Shown piece by piece: positions 45,918 through 55,420 of a stretch of DNA of 64,000 nt; position 1 is the first letter of the stretch; every line of letters begins with the position of its first letter. Origin of the DNA: a bacterium (GTDB lineage Bacteria; Electryoneota; RPQS01); the NCBI GenBank assembly GCA_016702305.1, contig JADJEH010000017.1, forward strand, positions 62,001 through 126,000. The letters run 5' to 3'. Position numbers and translations under genes: made by a program. The notes under the pieces were generated by a model. That model was given only the letters and a program-made list of their open reading frames with translations, did no database searches and had not been told where the DNA came from.

Positions 45918-47768
45918 ATGAAAGCTATGCGCAAGATATTGTTTGCGGCGCTGTTGTGCGTCGCGGCGGCCGCGTATGCGGTACCCTCGTTTACGCCGAT
46001 GGTTGACGGCGTGAAGGATGCCGGGTGGGGAAATACACCCGATCACATCACCAATTCAATCGCCGCTGACCCGATTACCTTCAACCTCGACAGCGGCCTC
46101 TACGTCACTGACGATGCCGAGTGGGTCTACTTCGGCTACTGGGCCGACGACGACCCGTGGGCGGATGGCAAGAGTGTCCACGTCCACATCTTAATTGACG
46201 TCAACAGCACTGCCGCCGGCGGCACGTTCGCCTGTTGGGGCGCGGCCAACGTCTTCTACGCGATGCCGTTCAAGCCCGACTACGATCTCGTCATGCAGTG
46301 GAACACCGACGACCAGAACGCCAGCTTCACCGGTCTGAACACCTGGCAGTTCTTCTCTTGGGTACAGCAGCCCGAAATCACCACCGACGCCGGCGGCGGC
46401 AGTCAATGGACGGAAGTTGCAATCCGCAAGAACCAGATCGGTACGCCCGCCCAAGGCGTCGTGCTGAATCTTGCCATGTGGCTGAGGCCCGCGTGGGACA
46501 CGAATGGCGGCGTCGCCTGTCTCCCCGAGCAAGCGAACTTCCCCAGCAACAACGGCGCAACTGGCGCGTCCCTGTCCGTCCAATTCCCCTACACGATTCA
46601 GCACGTCTTCGGCGATGCCGTCGCACCCCAGCTCGTCTCCGTGCACCAGATTGACCGCGATCGCGTCGAGCTGCTCTTCAATGAGCCGATGGATCCCGTC
46701 CGACTCCAGAACACCGCCTTCTACAACACCGGCGGTACGTGGCCGCTCACGAGCGTGCAATATGTCACTGGCCTGACCGCCGGTCTGTATAATTCCGGCG
46801 ACTTCATCTCCGGCAACAGCTACTCCATCTCCGTCAGCAGCAACATCCGCGACGTCGCCGGAAATCCCATTGATCCCAACTTCGACAGTCTCTCGTGGAC
46901 TGGTCAAGGCTACTCCGACGTGCTCTTCCGCGTTGAAGATCCCGGCGCGACACACGACACGATTCTTGTCAAAGGATCGTTCAATTTCTACCATGAACAC
47001 GATCCAAGCTGGCAGGGCGGCAACGTGCTGCTGTACGACAACGGCACCAACGGTGACGAAGTCGGCGGCGACCATGTCTTCTCAATTCGTTTCCCGCTCG
47101 TCCCCAACGGCGGTACTCCTAACTTCGAATGGGGCTGCGTGGACGAACTGAATAACTGGCTCGTCGTCGGACCGAATCAGACCTTCGCGCTTGTGGACAC
47201 CAACGACATCACCGTCACATACGTCATCCCCTTCCCCACACTGAATCCTGTCACGGTGACCTTCCGCTGCGACGTGCAGTGCCTGAGCGTCGGCGGCATT
47301 GACAGCGTCTCCGTTGCCGGTCCGTTTAACGGCTGGAATGGCGAACTGCTGTCAGACGCCGATATTAACGGCCAGTTCACGCTTGATCGTCTCTTCCCCG
47401 CCGGCTCCGCGCGTGACCAGGAATACAAGTTCCGCTATCACGTCGCCGGTGGCACCGAATGGGAAAGCGTTAGCAATCGTCTCTTCACCATCAACGATGC
47501 CAACCCCACCCAGGACCTCGGCAACCGCTTCTTCAATGATCAGGTCTGCGCGCCGACGGCTCTCACCGTCTATCCCGTCGCCGCCGACGCCATTCTGCGT
47601 TGGGATGGTCCCGACCGGGCGGACTACGAAATCTTCGCGCACACCGTCTCGGACAGCATCGTCGAGAACGGCACGCTGGTTGGAACGGTCTCCGCTCAGA
47701 CCTTCACCGTCACCGGCCCGCTTAGCCCGTCGCAGTACTATCAGGTGCGCGCAAAGTTGCCGTACTAA
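45918..47768 (+). CDS. Secreted multidomain carbohydrate-binding-like protein
   Basis: 616 aa, no catalytic domain recognised. Signal peptide (1-21), DOMON/CBM9-like domain opening MVDGVKDAG (about 28-235), SbsA-like Ig domain (about 236-330; VELLFNEPMDP), two CBM20/AMPK-like beta domains (about 335-430 and 440-540; VAGPFNGWNGELL, EYKFRYHVAGG) and a C-terminal FN3 domain. Strong ribosome binding site (AAGGAG). It is the last gene of the plus-strand locus, closed by a terminator. Likely binds starch or its products at the cell surface or in the periplasm. It has no sorting domain. Confidence 0.75.
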   Translation: MKAMRKILFAALLCVAAAAYAVPSFTPMVDGVKDAGWGNTPDHITNSIAADPITFNLDSGLYVTDDAEWVYFGYWADDDPWADGKSVHVHILIDVNSTAAGGTFACWGAANVFYAMPFKPDYDLVMQWNTDDQNASFTGLNTWQFFSWVQQPEITTDAGGGSQWTEVAIRKNQIGTPAQGVVLNLAMWLRPAWDTNGGVACLPEQANFPSNNGATGASLSVQFPYTIQHVFGDAVAPQLVSVHQIDRDRVELLFNEPMDPVRLQNTAFYNTGGTWPLTSVQYVTGLTAGLYNSGDFISGNSYSISVSSNIRDVAGNPIDPNFDSLSWTGQGYSDVLFRVEDPGATHDTILVKGSFNFYHEHDPSWQGGNVLLYDNGTNGDEVGGDHVFSIRFPLVPNGGTPNFEWGCVDELNNWLVVGPNQTFALVDTNDITVTYVIPFPTLNPVTVTFRCDVQCLSVGGIDSVSVAGPFNGWNGELLSDADINGQFTLDRLFPAGSARDQEYKFRYHVAGGTEWESVSNRLFTINDANPTQDLGNRFFNDQVCAPTALTVYPVAADAILRWDGPDRADYEIFAHTVSDSIVENGTLVGTVSAQTFTVTGPLSPSQYYQVRAKLPY

Positions 47769-47795
47769 TTTCCCCCGAACGACGTTCGCAATAAC

Positions 47796-47825
47796 AGAAA
47801 GCCCTCGCGCAAGCGAGGGCTTTCT
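47796..47825. terminator. Bidirectional terminator between convergent genes
   Basis: A perfect 13-bp stem (AGAAAGCCCTCGC / GCGAGGGCTTTCT) with a GCAA tetraloop lies between the plus-strand locus and the convergent C25 protease gene. The A and T runs are part of the stem ends, so it can serve either direction. Confidence 0.85.
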
Positions 47826-47848
47826 GCATTCCAACGTGTCCGGCCGCG

Positions 47849-50800
47849 CTATTCGCCAACTACAACAAAGAAGCGTATGCTCGCCGATGCGCCGTTGGGA
47901 ATCGTCAGGCTGGTGCCGCTGGTTGAACCTTCAAACGTGTCATACGGTCCACCCTCCACCGGCCCGCTATAGACCGTGTAAGTCCCGTAACCCGACTCCA
48001 CCCAGCGCAACACGAGATCCGTTCCCACCGACGCAATCGTCAATCCCACGGGCGGTGGTAGTTCAAAGTTCAGCGCGCGCACTTGGACATCGTCTACGTA
48101 CCACCCTTCCTGGTGATTTAGTAAGTCACTCCCGAATCGAAACCGCAGTTGAATACTGCTGCCTGCGTACCCCGCCAAACTCGCCTGCACCGTCTGCCAG
48201 GTCGTTTGCGCACCGGCAAAACAGGGACGGCCGCGCAGCGGGCCGCTTGCCGGATTACCGCCGCCTGCCTGCCAGCGGAACGTCTTGTTGTACCCACCGA
48301 CCGGTGTCAGCGGCTCCCAGGCGCCGCCGTTCACCGCGATCTCCAACACGCCACCGTCATACGCCGAGTCCGGGAATGCACCCGATATTTCGGTCTCATG
48401 CTGCTGCGCAAAGCTTAACGACGCACTGGGTGGCAGCGCCGCGATCACGGGCGACACCAGAAACGCGTCATTGTATTGCCGATACGTTCCCGCCGCGGCA
48501 TCGCCGCATTTATAGGCCGACGCTCCTGTCTGCGCGCGCTCCGTTGAAATGTGCCAGTCGCTCACCCACTGTCCGCCCGCGGACCCCGTCGTCCACCCGG
48601 GCGCGCCGCTCTCAAAGCTCTCGCTTAGAATCGGAATCAACTCGCCGATCGCAAACGCGCCGTCCGATGTGTCACTCTCCTGCGGATCAACGTTCGACAA
48701 AATCCGCAAATAGCAGTTGTTCGAACTCGCGCCGCTGACCGTCCACACGTACAACCCGCTATTAGGTGCTGCGCCCGCTATCGTCTCCCACGTCCCGTCG
48801 ACTCCGTTGCGCGACAAATCTATGCGCACCGTTCCACTCGTGATCCCCGGGAACCACGAGATCGTCACGGTACTGTCCAGAAACATCGCATCACCGCTGT
48901 CCGGCGCTAACACCGTCAAAGTCGAGAACAGCGCCCCTGAGCCCGCCGTCGTGTACACAATCGCCCGCCCCGCGCCCAAGGCCGCCGAGCCAGGAGTATA
49001 CGCGTTGGCAAAGCAATACTCCAATCCGTCGCTGTGATTCTCGTTCTGAATGCCAACCGTCGCCCACGGCATGTCGAACGCGCCCGAGTTTTCGTCCGGC
49101 GTGCACGTCTGGTACTGCACAAGTATCTTACCGTCACCCGTCGGCGACGGATACACATCCGGATTGTAAAGCACGACTTGAAATACCTGCGGCACACTCG
49201 TCCACAATGTCACCACGTTCCACTGAACGATGAAACGCTGGGCCAACGCATCGTAATAATAGTAGACTCGGCCGCCCGTCGTGGCCAAGTCATCCCAATA
49301 TGCGGCCACTAAATTCGGCGGACCAAGCGGCGAACCGATGTGCCAATTGCGGAAATCCCACATGTTGCCGTGATTCCCGAACGATAACCAGCCGTTCGAA
49401 CAGATCGTAACGCTGTCAAACGTGTTGCCGTAGAATGTGAAATCAAACGGCAGCGCCCGCACGGCCGTATCGTCACCGTCTTCAACCTGATCGTTGAAAC
49501 CGATGTTCGCGCCGATCACCGATATGTCCTGCCAATCATACTGTGTCGCGACGCCCGCCGGCTGGGTCTCCGCGTCGTCAAAGGCATAGTAGCCATAGGC
49601 GTCCGGCCCCGTCGGCGACGTCGGTGACGACACACCGATGGTGCGCACAAATTCCACCGAGTCGCGGAATCCGTCCACGTCTGTTACCACAAGCTCCAGC
49701 ACCGCCGCAAATCCCGCGACCGTATTGAGGCTCGTCGCCACCGCAAACGCATTTGCCGTGTTCTCAGCGCTGCCGCCGATCGCCACCGCGCCATAGCCAC
49801 CGACGGAATCCATCACCGCCAGTTGCACGCTCTTTGATCGCAAGATCGCGCTCGCATTCGTGAAGGCGCGCCCGCCGCTGTTCTGTAAAACAACGCTGAG
49901 CGCTCCGCTGTCACCCGGATCAAGCTGCAAATCACCGCTTAGGAAATTCGCGCCCGTCACCGCCACGTTGCCGGCGACCGGTGTCAGATTCACTCGAATT
50001 TCCTGCAATCCTGCCGACGACGTCGCATCCAAAAACAGCGCCACTGGCTCCGCATCCTGAACGGCGCCGACTGTGATGCGATACGCTGAGTTCGACGCTG
50101 CCGTCTGCCCCACGGCCAGATTCGGATAGCTGCTGTTCGCGCTCGTCACCTGCACCGCGGTCGTAGCCGAGCTGAGCACGCCGTTGATTCCAGTCGCCGT
50201 CTGTGATGTCCCCCGATTGATCAGCGAAATACTCAAGTCAACAATCTCGCCGGGATTCAGCACGCCGTCACCATTGCCCTGCGTCCCGCCCAGATTGTTA
50301 TCGTCCACGGTTACCGCCGCCTGCGCCAGCGACGCCGCCGCGTTGATCACATGCAGCGAATCCCGGATCGTCTTCAGGTCCGTGCCCGTCACCGTCACAT
50401 AGACCCAACCCGTATCCGAAAGTGTCGCCGCTAAGTTTATGTTACCGCTCGCATCCGTGTAACCGCGCGCGAATACGCCCGTGCTCTTATATAGCCCCAC
50501 CAACGCGCCGGCGTGCGGCTGACCGTCCTGCGTCACCTGCACCGTAACATTATCCGTATAACGATTGACGAGCTGCGGAAAACTTGCCTGAATGGTCCGC
50601 GGAACATTTAGAAAGATCGGCACCGCCGGATCACCCATCAAATTGCACCACGCCGAAAACTCTTCCACACTCGCCTGACTCACGTTGTCCCAGAAATTCC
50701 GAAACAGTTCGAGCTTCCCGTTTACCATGACCAATGACTGCTCGCGGATGTCCTTGACCAACAATCCCATCATCGCGCCGCCGTCCACGATGTTGTTTTC

Positions 50801-52378
50801 AGCGACACGCGTGCTATTCCCGGCCATGCCCATCGCGCCAATCGCTCCGACCGGCGATGCCGACGTCCCCCGCCGCACCCACGCTTCCGTTACCGATTCA
50901 CCATTGTTGTACCAGCCCATCCCGCACGTGATCACCGCCACAAACGGCAGCATCCGCCCGTTAGCCAGTCCGTTGAGGTCCGGCGGGTTCATCTCCGAGT
51001 TCCCCCAACCCAGACGATGGTTCACCACCGCGACACCCGCGTTCACTCGCTGCTCAAGCACCGACGGTACCACCGATGACGGAAAGATCGTCATCGCGCC
51101 CGGATTCATCCCCCGCTGCAGCATCATCTGCCGCGTGTATTCTTTCGTCGAGGGATTCGACGGAATGAATTGATTGTGAACCGCCGTCCATGTGCGCGTG
51201 AACCACGTCGTGTCCGTCATGAACGGGTTGGCTTCGTAATTCACCGACTTCGTTACCATCGCGACCAGCTCATCCGCGTCGCTCGCCGGAAGTCGTCCTA
51301 TACCCAGATCGGGCAGCGGATCAGGATTCGGTCCCGCGCCCATCAGCCCGTAGAGATTGTCCAATTCGCCGTACGGGTATTCCGATAGCCCGTCCGTTGG
51401 AAAATAGTAGGCTCCCGTCCCGTCCGCGTCGCCGATCACCAGCACAAACTCCAACTGCCCGTTACTGTTGGTGTATTGCGTGTTGATGTAATTGCGAATC
51501 AACGAGGGCGTCGAGCCCGTCGTCGCTGTCGTTACAATCGTCGCGTCAATACCCTTCTTCTTGCGCCACGTCGCCAGCGTGTTCACGTAGCTGATCACCG
51601 TCGGATCGTTCTGGCAGATGATCAACTGATTGCCCGGCATCACCGGCAGATCATCCAGCGCGCTATGCTCGAAATTCACCAGACTCGAATAGAGCTTCTT
51701 GAATCCCGGCGTTAATGACACGGGCTCAATCACCTGTTCATTCAGCCCGGTGCCGCCCGCGTCCCGCACCGCCAGATCGAGCTGCTCAAATATCCGCAGT
51801 TCTCCCGTCACCGGATTATATTGCACAGGGTTGACGATCAGCACCACGACACGCGCGTCACGCAGCAGCATCGGCTCGCTGATCTCCACGACTTGCGGCG
51901 GCCAAAATGCGTCTTCCGCATAGACCTCCGCCAGAGCCACGGCGTCAAGCCCCCGCGACTCATCCAACGATGCCTTCGGCGCCACCCGCCGTGTCAATAT
52001 CTCCGTGCGATATTCCGTGTGGACCAACTCCGCGCTGACGTTGCCGTGCGGCGCGACCAGCACCATCCGCGTGACGCGCGGCAGATCGGGATATCCCGCA
52101 TGCAATTGCGTGCCTTCGCTCGGCAGCGAAATCGTCGTCATCACCTCGCCGTTCATTTCAATCGTGCCGCGTTCCACCATCGGCTCGCCCATCCGCAACT
52201 CCACATTGGCCGGATCACCATTCAACAACTCCAGCGCAATCGGCGTCACCTGCTGCGGACCGGAAAGCAGATGAAACTCCTGCGGTAACTGCATCGTCTG
52301 CCGCGCCGCTTGCGCTGCCAAAACAGTGTTTGCCGACAGGCCCAGTACCAGTGCTAACAATATCCTTACGTGTCGCAT
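47849..52378 (-). CDS. Secreted gingipain-like (C25) cysteine protease, multidomain
   Basis: 1509 aa. Signal peptide (about 1-23), propeptide region (about 25-220), C25 catalytic domain (about 235-600) with likely dyad His454 (VVNHRLGWGN) and Cys485 (VITCGMGW), 31 residues apart as in gingipains; NLMGDPAVPIF ends the domain. The canonical GHG around the histidine is missing. Next come an Ig-like domain (about 610-700), CARDB-like repeats (about 700-930), a GPDAYGYY beta-sandwich shared with the subtilase (about 930-1140), an Ig-like region and a MAM-like jelly-roll (about 1235-1420). There is no sorting domain. ATG 52378 is preceded by GAGGAG at 7 nt; ATGs at 52384 and 52408 are less well placed. 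Confidence 0.85.
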   Translation of the reverse strand: MRHVRILLALVLGLSANTVLAAQAARQTMQLPQEFHLLSGPQQVTPIALELLNGDPANVELRMGEPMVERGTIEMNGEVMTTISLPSEGTQLHAGYPDLPRVTRMVLVAPHGNVSAELVHTEYRTEILTRRVAPKASLDESRGLDAVALAEVYAEDAFWPPQVVEISEPMLLRDARVVVLIVNPVQYNPVTGELRIFEQLDLAVRDAGGTGLNEQVIEPVSLTPGFKKLYSSLVNFEHSALDDLPVMPGNQLIICQNDPTVISYVNTLATWRKKKGIDATIVTTATTGSTPSLIRNYINTQYTNSNGQLEFVLVIGDADGTGAYYFPTDGLSEYPYGELDNLYGLMGAGPNPDPLPDLGIGRLPASDADELVAMVTKSVNYEANPFMTDTTWFTRTWTAVHNQFIPSNPSTKEYTRQMMLQRGMNPGAMTIFPSSVVPSVLEQRVNAGVAVVNHRLGWGNSEMNPPDLNGLANGRMLPFVAVITCGMGWYNNGESVTEAWVRRGTSASPVGAIGAMGMAGNSTRVAENNIVDGGAMMGLLVKDIREQSLVMVNGKLELFRNFWDNVSQASVEEFSAWCNLMGDPAVPIFLNVPRTIQASFPQLVNRYTDNVTVQVTQDGQPHAGALVGLYKSTGVFARGYTDASGNINLAATLSDTGWVYVTVTGTDLKTIRDSLHVINAAASLAQAAVTVDDNNLGGTQGNGDGVLNPGEIVDLSISLINRGTSQTATGINGVLSSATTAVQVTSANSSYPNLAVGQTAASNSAYRITVGAVQDAEPVALFLDATSSAGLQEIRVNLTPVAGNVAVTGANFLSGDLQLDPGDSGALSVVLQNSGGRAFTNASAILRSKSVQLAVMDSVGGYGAVAIGGSAENTANAFAVATSLNTVAGFAAVLELVVTDVDGFRDSVEFVRTIGVSSPTSPTGPDAYGYYAFDDAETQPAGVATQYDWQDISVIGANIGFNDQVEDGDDTAVRALPFDFTFYGNTFDSVTICSNGWLSFGNHGNMWDFRNWHIGSPLGPPNLVAAYWDDLATTGGRVYYYYDALAQRFIVQWNVVTLWTSVPQVFQVVLYNPDVYPSPTGDGKILVQYQTCTPDENSGAFDMPWATVGIQNENHSDGLEYCFANAYTPGSAALGAGRAIVYTTAGSGALFSTLTVLAPDSGDAMFLDSTVTISWFPGITSGTVRIDLSRNGVDGTWETIAGAAPNSGLYVWTVSGASSNNCYLRILSNVDPQESDTSDGAFAIGELIPILSESFESGAPGWTTGSAGGQWVSDWHISTERAQTGASAYKCGDAAAGTYRQYNDAFLVSPVIAALPPSASLSFAQQHETEISGAFPDSAYDGGVLEIAVNGGAWEPLTPVGGYNKTFRWQAGGGNPASGPLRGRPCFAGAQTTWQTVQASLAGYAGSSIQLRFRFGSDLLNHQEGWYVDDVQVRALNFELPPPVGLTIASVGTDLVLRWVESGYGTYTVYSGPVEGGPYDTFEGSTSGTSLTIPNGASASIRFFVVVGE

Positions 52379-52520
52379 CGTCATTCTCCTCGGGAATGTC
52401 ATGTTCACCCTCTACCCTGTCAATGTAACGAGTGCCGTCTTTTCTGTCAAGCTCGTTGCTATAAGATCTCAGTCGCCGTTCTCCAACATCGCAGCCCTGA
52501 CACAGCGTTTCTCCCTATGA

Positions 52521-52556
52521 AAAAAAGGCCCGCCCGGTTTGTACCGGGCGGGCCTT
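52521..52556 (-). terminator. Rho-independent terminator after the 877-aa secreted protein gene
   Basis: Perfect stem AAGGCCCGCCCGG / CCGGGCGGGCCTT with a 6-nt loop; read on the minus strand it is followed by TTTTTT. It lies just after the stop at 52578 and isolates this gene from the C25 protease gene downstream. Confidence 0.9.
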
Positions 52557-52577
52557 GCATTCCGCAAGCAACGGCTG

Positions 52578-55211
52578 TTACTGATTGACAGCAACCACCG
52601 TGTAGTAGAAGAAGCTGCCCGTCGTCAAAATGCCGGCGTCCGTGTAGTCCGTCGGCGCAATCGGCGTTGCCGTCAACAGCGTCTGCAGCGGCACGTTAAT
52701 GTCCGTCGAACGATACACCAGATAACCATCCGCGCGCAGCGGAGCGCTCCAGTCGAGCTTGATGTCGTTCGTCAAACCGTCACGTGCAATCGTCAGGTTC
52801 GTCACCGGATCCGGCCATACCGAAGGACCGGTCGTCACCTCCACGCAGAAGCGGCTCGGCGACGCCAGAATCGGCTGTCCCGCGATGTCCAAACGACGCG
52901 TGTAGTTGTGCGTGTCCGTCGTGTCCTGCGGATCCGTAACCATCGCCAGCAGGCCCGGCAGACCGGCGCCAAGCACCGTGTCCAACGCCATGATCTCAAC
53001 CCAGAAATCGCCCTGCATACGCTTCAGCTGCGCAACCGCGCTGAGGTCCTTCTCCCACCAACGGTTCAGCAGCGAGTCGCCGCCGTACGGTGAAACCGTT
53101 TCGTTGGTGTCAATTTCCTCTTCATACGTATACAGCAAAGCGCCCGGCGTGCGATTGTCAGGGCCCTGACCGTAGAAGTTGATCCGCGCGCGCCCCGTGT
53201 GATCCGGCAGCGAGTTGATGTCCGCGGGATCCCAGTTCCACATGATCTGCAGCTTGTTGATGTCCAGCGTGTCCGCATCAGCAGCCGGAACACCGTCCGC
53301 CGCCGCGCCGTAGCGCACCAAACGCGGATTCGAAAGCACCGACGTGTAATCACGCAGGTGATAACCCAGCTCGTAAATGCCCGCCGGCTGAACGTCAACG
53401 GCCATGTTGTAACGGCTGTTCAGCGGTACGTTGATCGGCGAACGCGTCGTGTCGTTGCTGCGATCCTGCTCGCCAAGATACGACGAGTAGACGCGAATGC
53501 GGTACGAACCCGCCACGTCCGGAGTCCACGTCGCCGGGACCGTCAGGAACTGGTTCGTCGTCAACGTGCCCGTCGCCTGCTTCAGCGAGTCCGTGCCCTG
53601 ATTCACACCCGTCGGACGAGTGTAGAGCTGACGGTAGCGCAGCGCGTTACCGATCGTGTTGGCGCCCGCGTTGACGTAATCAAACGACCACGTGCGAGCC
53701 AAGCCAACCGTCACCGGGAACGGCACAATCATGTTCCGCGTCGCCGCGTCCGTCGCGAAAGCGCGCGTCGCGATGAAGAACGGATAGTCTATGTAGAGAC
53801 CCGAACCTGTGCCGCCGTCATTGTTGCAATCCGTCTGCAAACGGAACTGCAGGCGAATCGTCTGCTCACCGTACGGCGTCAGGTCAATGTCGCCCGAAAC
53901 ACCGCCGGTCTGCAGACCGCGCGTACGACCAACCCAGCCCAGCAGCGAATTGCCGGCATCCGGATAAACGTCGCCCGTCAACGCCGTCGTGCCGTAGTCA
54001 TAGGCAATGCGCGTCCACGTCACGCCGTCGTCCGTCGAAACGTAAATTTCGTACAAGTCTTCCAGCGAATTGTCGTCGTCGCCGTCGCTGTCCAGCAGGT
54101 CCGCCCAGACATAGTAACCAAGGCGCAAACGCTGCCAAGCGCCCGGACCACCCTGACCCGGAAGGGCCGTGTCCGGAAGCGTGATCGGCGGCGAAATCAA
54201 CGCGTTCTCGATCAACGACAAACCGCCGTGCGACGCGTGCCACGCGTTCACCTGATCCGGAATCATCAACATGCCCGTCGGGGCCGTGCTGTCCGAAAAT
54301 GCCCACGTGTTGCCCACCGGGGCCACCGGCAGTGCTTCAATCGTCCAACCCGTCGTGTTGTCACCATCATTCGCCAACAGCGTGGACGATGAGTTGGTCA
54401 CGCGAATCGAGTCCACGATCAGACCAAAGTACGACGAATCGTCTTCGGCGCTGAAACCCGGATCCGAAAGCAGTCCGTAGCGGAAACGCACGTTGCTCTG
54501 ACCCGCATACGCGTTCAGATTCACCGTCATCACGGTGTACGCACCGGCATTCGCAACGCCGCCCCAGCCCGCGTAGCAGCCCTCGAAGCACCAATCGTCA
54601 TAGGCAAACGCGCACGTGCCCGTGTACGGAAGCGATACATCGCTGGCCGCCGGAATCGTCCACGTGTTGCCGCCGTCCGTCGAAACCTGGACATTCCAAA
54701 CGTCCCACATGTTAAACGGAACAGGCTCGCCGCCCGGAGCTTCAAGTTTCCAACGAGCCTTGAACGCCAGCGTAATCGGCGCGCTCGAACCCGACAAGTC
54801 CAGCGTCGGGCTCTCAAGATAATGCTGCTGGTGGTTCAAGTAACCACCCGGAGCCACCAGGTTGTCCGTGACTGCCGCATCGCCGCACCACAGTGCGGGA
54901 GCGTTCGGATCACCGAACGGAACCGCCGCCGACTGCCAGTACGGCGTGCCGACAAGAGTGTAGTCCGTCGTCGTCCAGCCCGTGGACGTCTCCATATCGG
55001 AGATAATCGTTGTCGAGTCGAAGGCGTCAAGACCATGGCGCGGAGTGCGCGAGATAAACGCATCCAGCGGAATCTCGACTTCCTCTGCCGTTTCCAGCGC
55101 GTAACCCGTCGTCGAGGTGCTCGCCGGCGCCATCACGAGATTCGCTCCTGCGTACGCAAAAGCAGCGATTCCTGTGATCAGCGCGAGCCGGAAAATAATT
55201 TTGCTGACCAT
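52578..55211 (-). CDS. Large secreted protein with jelly-roll domains, function unknown
   Basis: 877 aa with a signal peptide (about 1-22). I recognise no enzyme family. The visible part has two or three MAM/concanavalin-like jelly-roll segments (TSTGWTTTDYTLVGTPYW, LWCGDAAV, PITLAFKARWKLEA, WNVQVSTDGGNTW; then DNTTGWTIEALPVAPVG, EIYVSTDDGVTW), a region with SYRIRVYSSYLGEQDRSND typical of CARDB-like domains, and a C-terminal FN3-like domain (VTNLTIARDGLTNDIKLDW). It resembles surface or matrix proteins and the tail of the C25 protease. ATG at 55211 has GGAGAAG upstream; the longer open frame to 55364 is non-coding leader. A strong terminator follows. Confidence 0.7.
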   Translation of the reverse strand: MVSKIIFRLALITGIAAFAYAGANLVMAPASTSTTGYALETAEEVEIPLDAFISRTPRHGLDAFDSTTIISDMETSTGWTTTDYTLVGTPYWQSAAVPFGDPNAPALWCGDAAVTDNLVAPGGYLNHQQHYLESPTLDLSGSSAPITLAFKARWKLEAPGGEPVPFNMWDVWNVQVSTDGGNTWTIPAASDVSLPYTGTCAFAYDDWCFEGCYAGWGGVANAGAYTVMTVNLNAYAGQSNVRFRYGLLSDPGFSAEDDSSYFGLIVDSIRVTNSSSTLLANDGDNTTGWTIEALPVAPVGNTWAFSDSTAPTGMLMIPDQVNAWHASHGGLSLIENALISPPITLPDTALPGQGGPGAWQRLRLGYYVWADLLDSDGDDDNSLEDLYEIYVSTDDGVTWTRIAYDYGTTALTGDVYPDAGNSLLGWVGRTRGLQTGGVSGDIDLTPYGEQTIRLQFRLQTDCNNDGGTGSGLYIDYPFFIATRAFATDAATRNMIVPFPVTVGLARTWSFDYVNAGANTIGNALRYRQLYTRPTGVNQGTDSLKQATGTLTTNQFLTVPATWTPDVAGSYRIRVYSSYLGEQDRSNDTTRSPINVPLNSRYNMAVDVQPAGIYELGYHLRDYTSVLSNPRLVRYGAAADGVPAADADTLDINKLQIMWNWDPADINSLPDHTGRARINFYGQGPDNRTPGALLYTYEEEIDTNETVSPYGGDSLLNRWWEKDLSAVAQLKRMQGDFWVEIMALDTVLGAGLPGLLAMVTDPQDTTDTHNYTRRLDIAGQPILASPSRFCVEVTTGPSVWPDPVTNLTIARDGLTNDIKLDWSAPLRADGYLVYRSTDINVPLQTLLTATPIAPTDYTDAGILTTGSFFYYTVVAVNQ

Positions 55212-55338
55212 GCACTTCTCCGGAAAAAGATTGTTTTTGTTTCGGTTGGGACCGGTTCGCCCGAAAGCATACCGGAAAAACGTGCGGGCATAAGAGCCTG
55301 CTCCTATGCCCGCATCTGGTACTTGATTAGACACCGGA

Positions 55339-55375
55339 CGGATAGACCGAGGTGCAGTGCACAACGATCTATCCG
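55339..55375. other. Imperfect hairpin between two secreted-protein genes
   Basis: Arms CGGATAGA (55339-55346) and TCTATCCG (55368-55375) enclose a self-complementary GTGCAGTGCAC. It lies in the 209-bp gap downstream of the gene ending at 55421 (minus strand) and could act as a weak terminator, but no T-run follows. Confidence 0.35.
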
Positions 55376-55420
55376 CCTCAGTTATTCCATTCTACGGGAC
55401 CAGAATCGGGCGATGAAGGG

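Noticed and set aside
47299..48738. 479-aa plus-strand open frame crossing two genes
   Set aside because: It passes through the end of a plus-strand gene in another frame, a terminator hairpin and the antisense of the C25 protease, so it cannot be a real gene.
53199..54392. 397-aa plus-strand open frame
   Set aside because: Very arginine- and valine-rich antisense of the 877-aa secreted protein; no recognisable domain.
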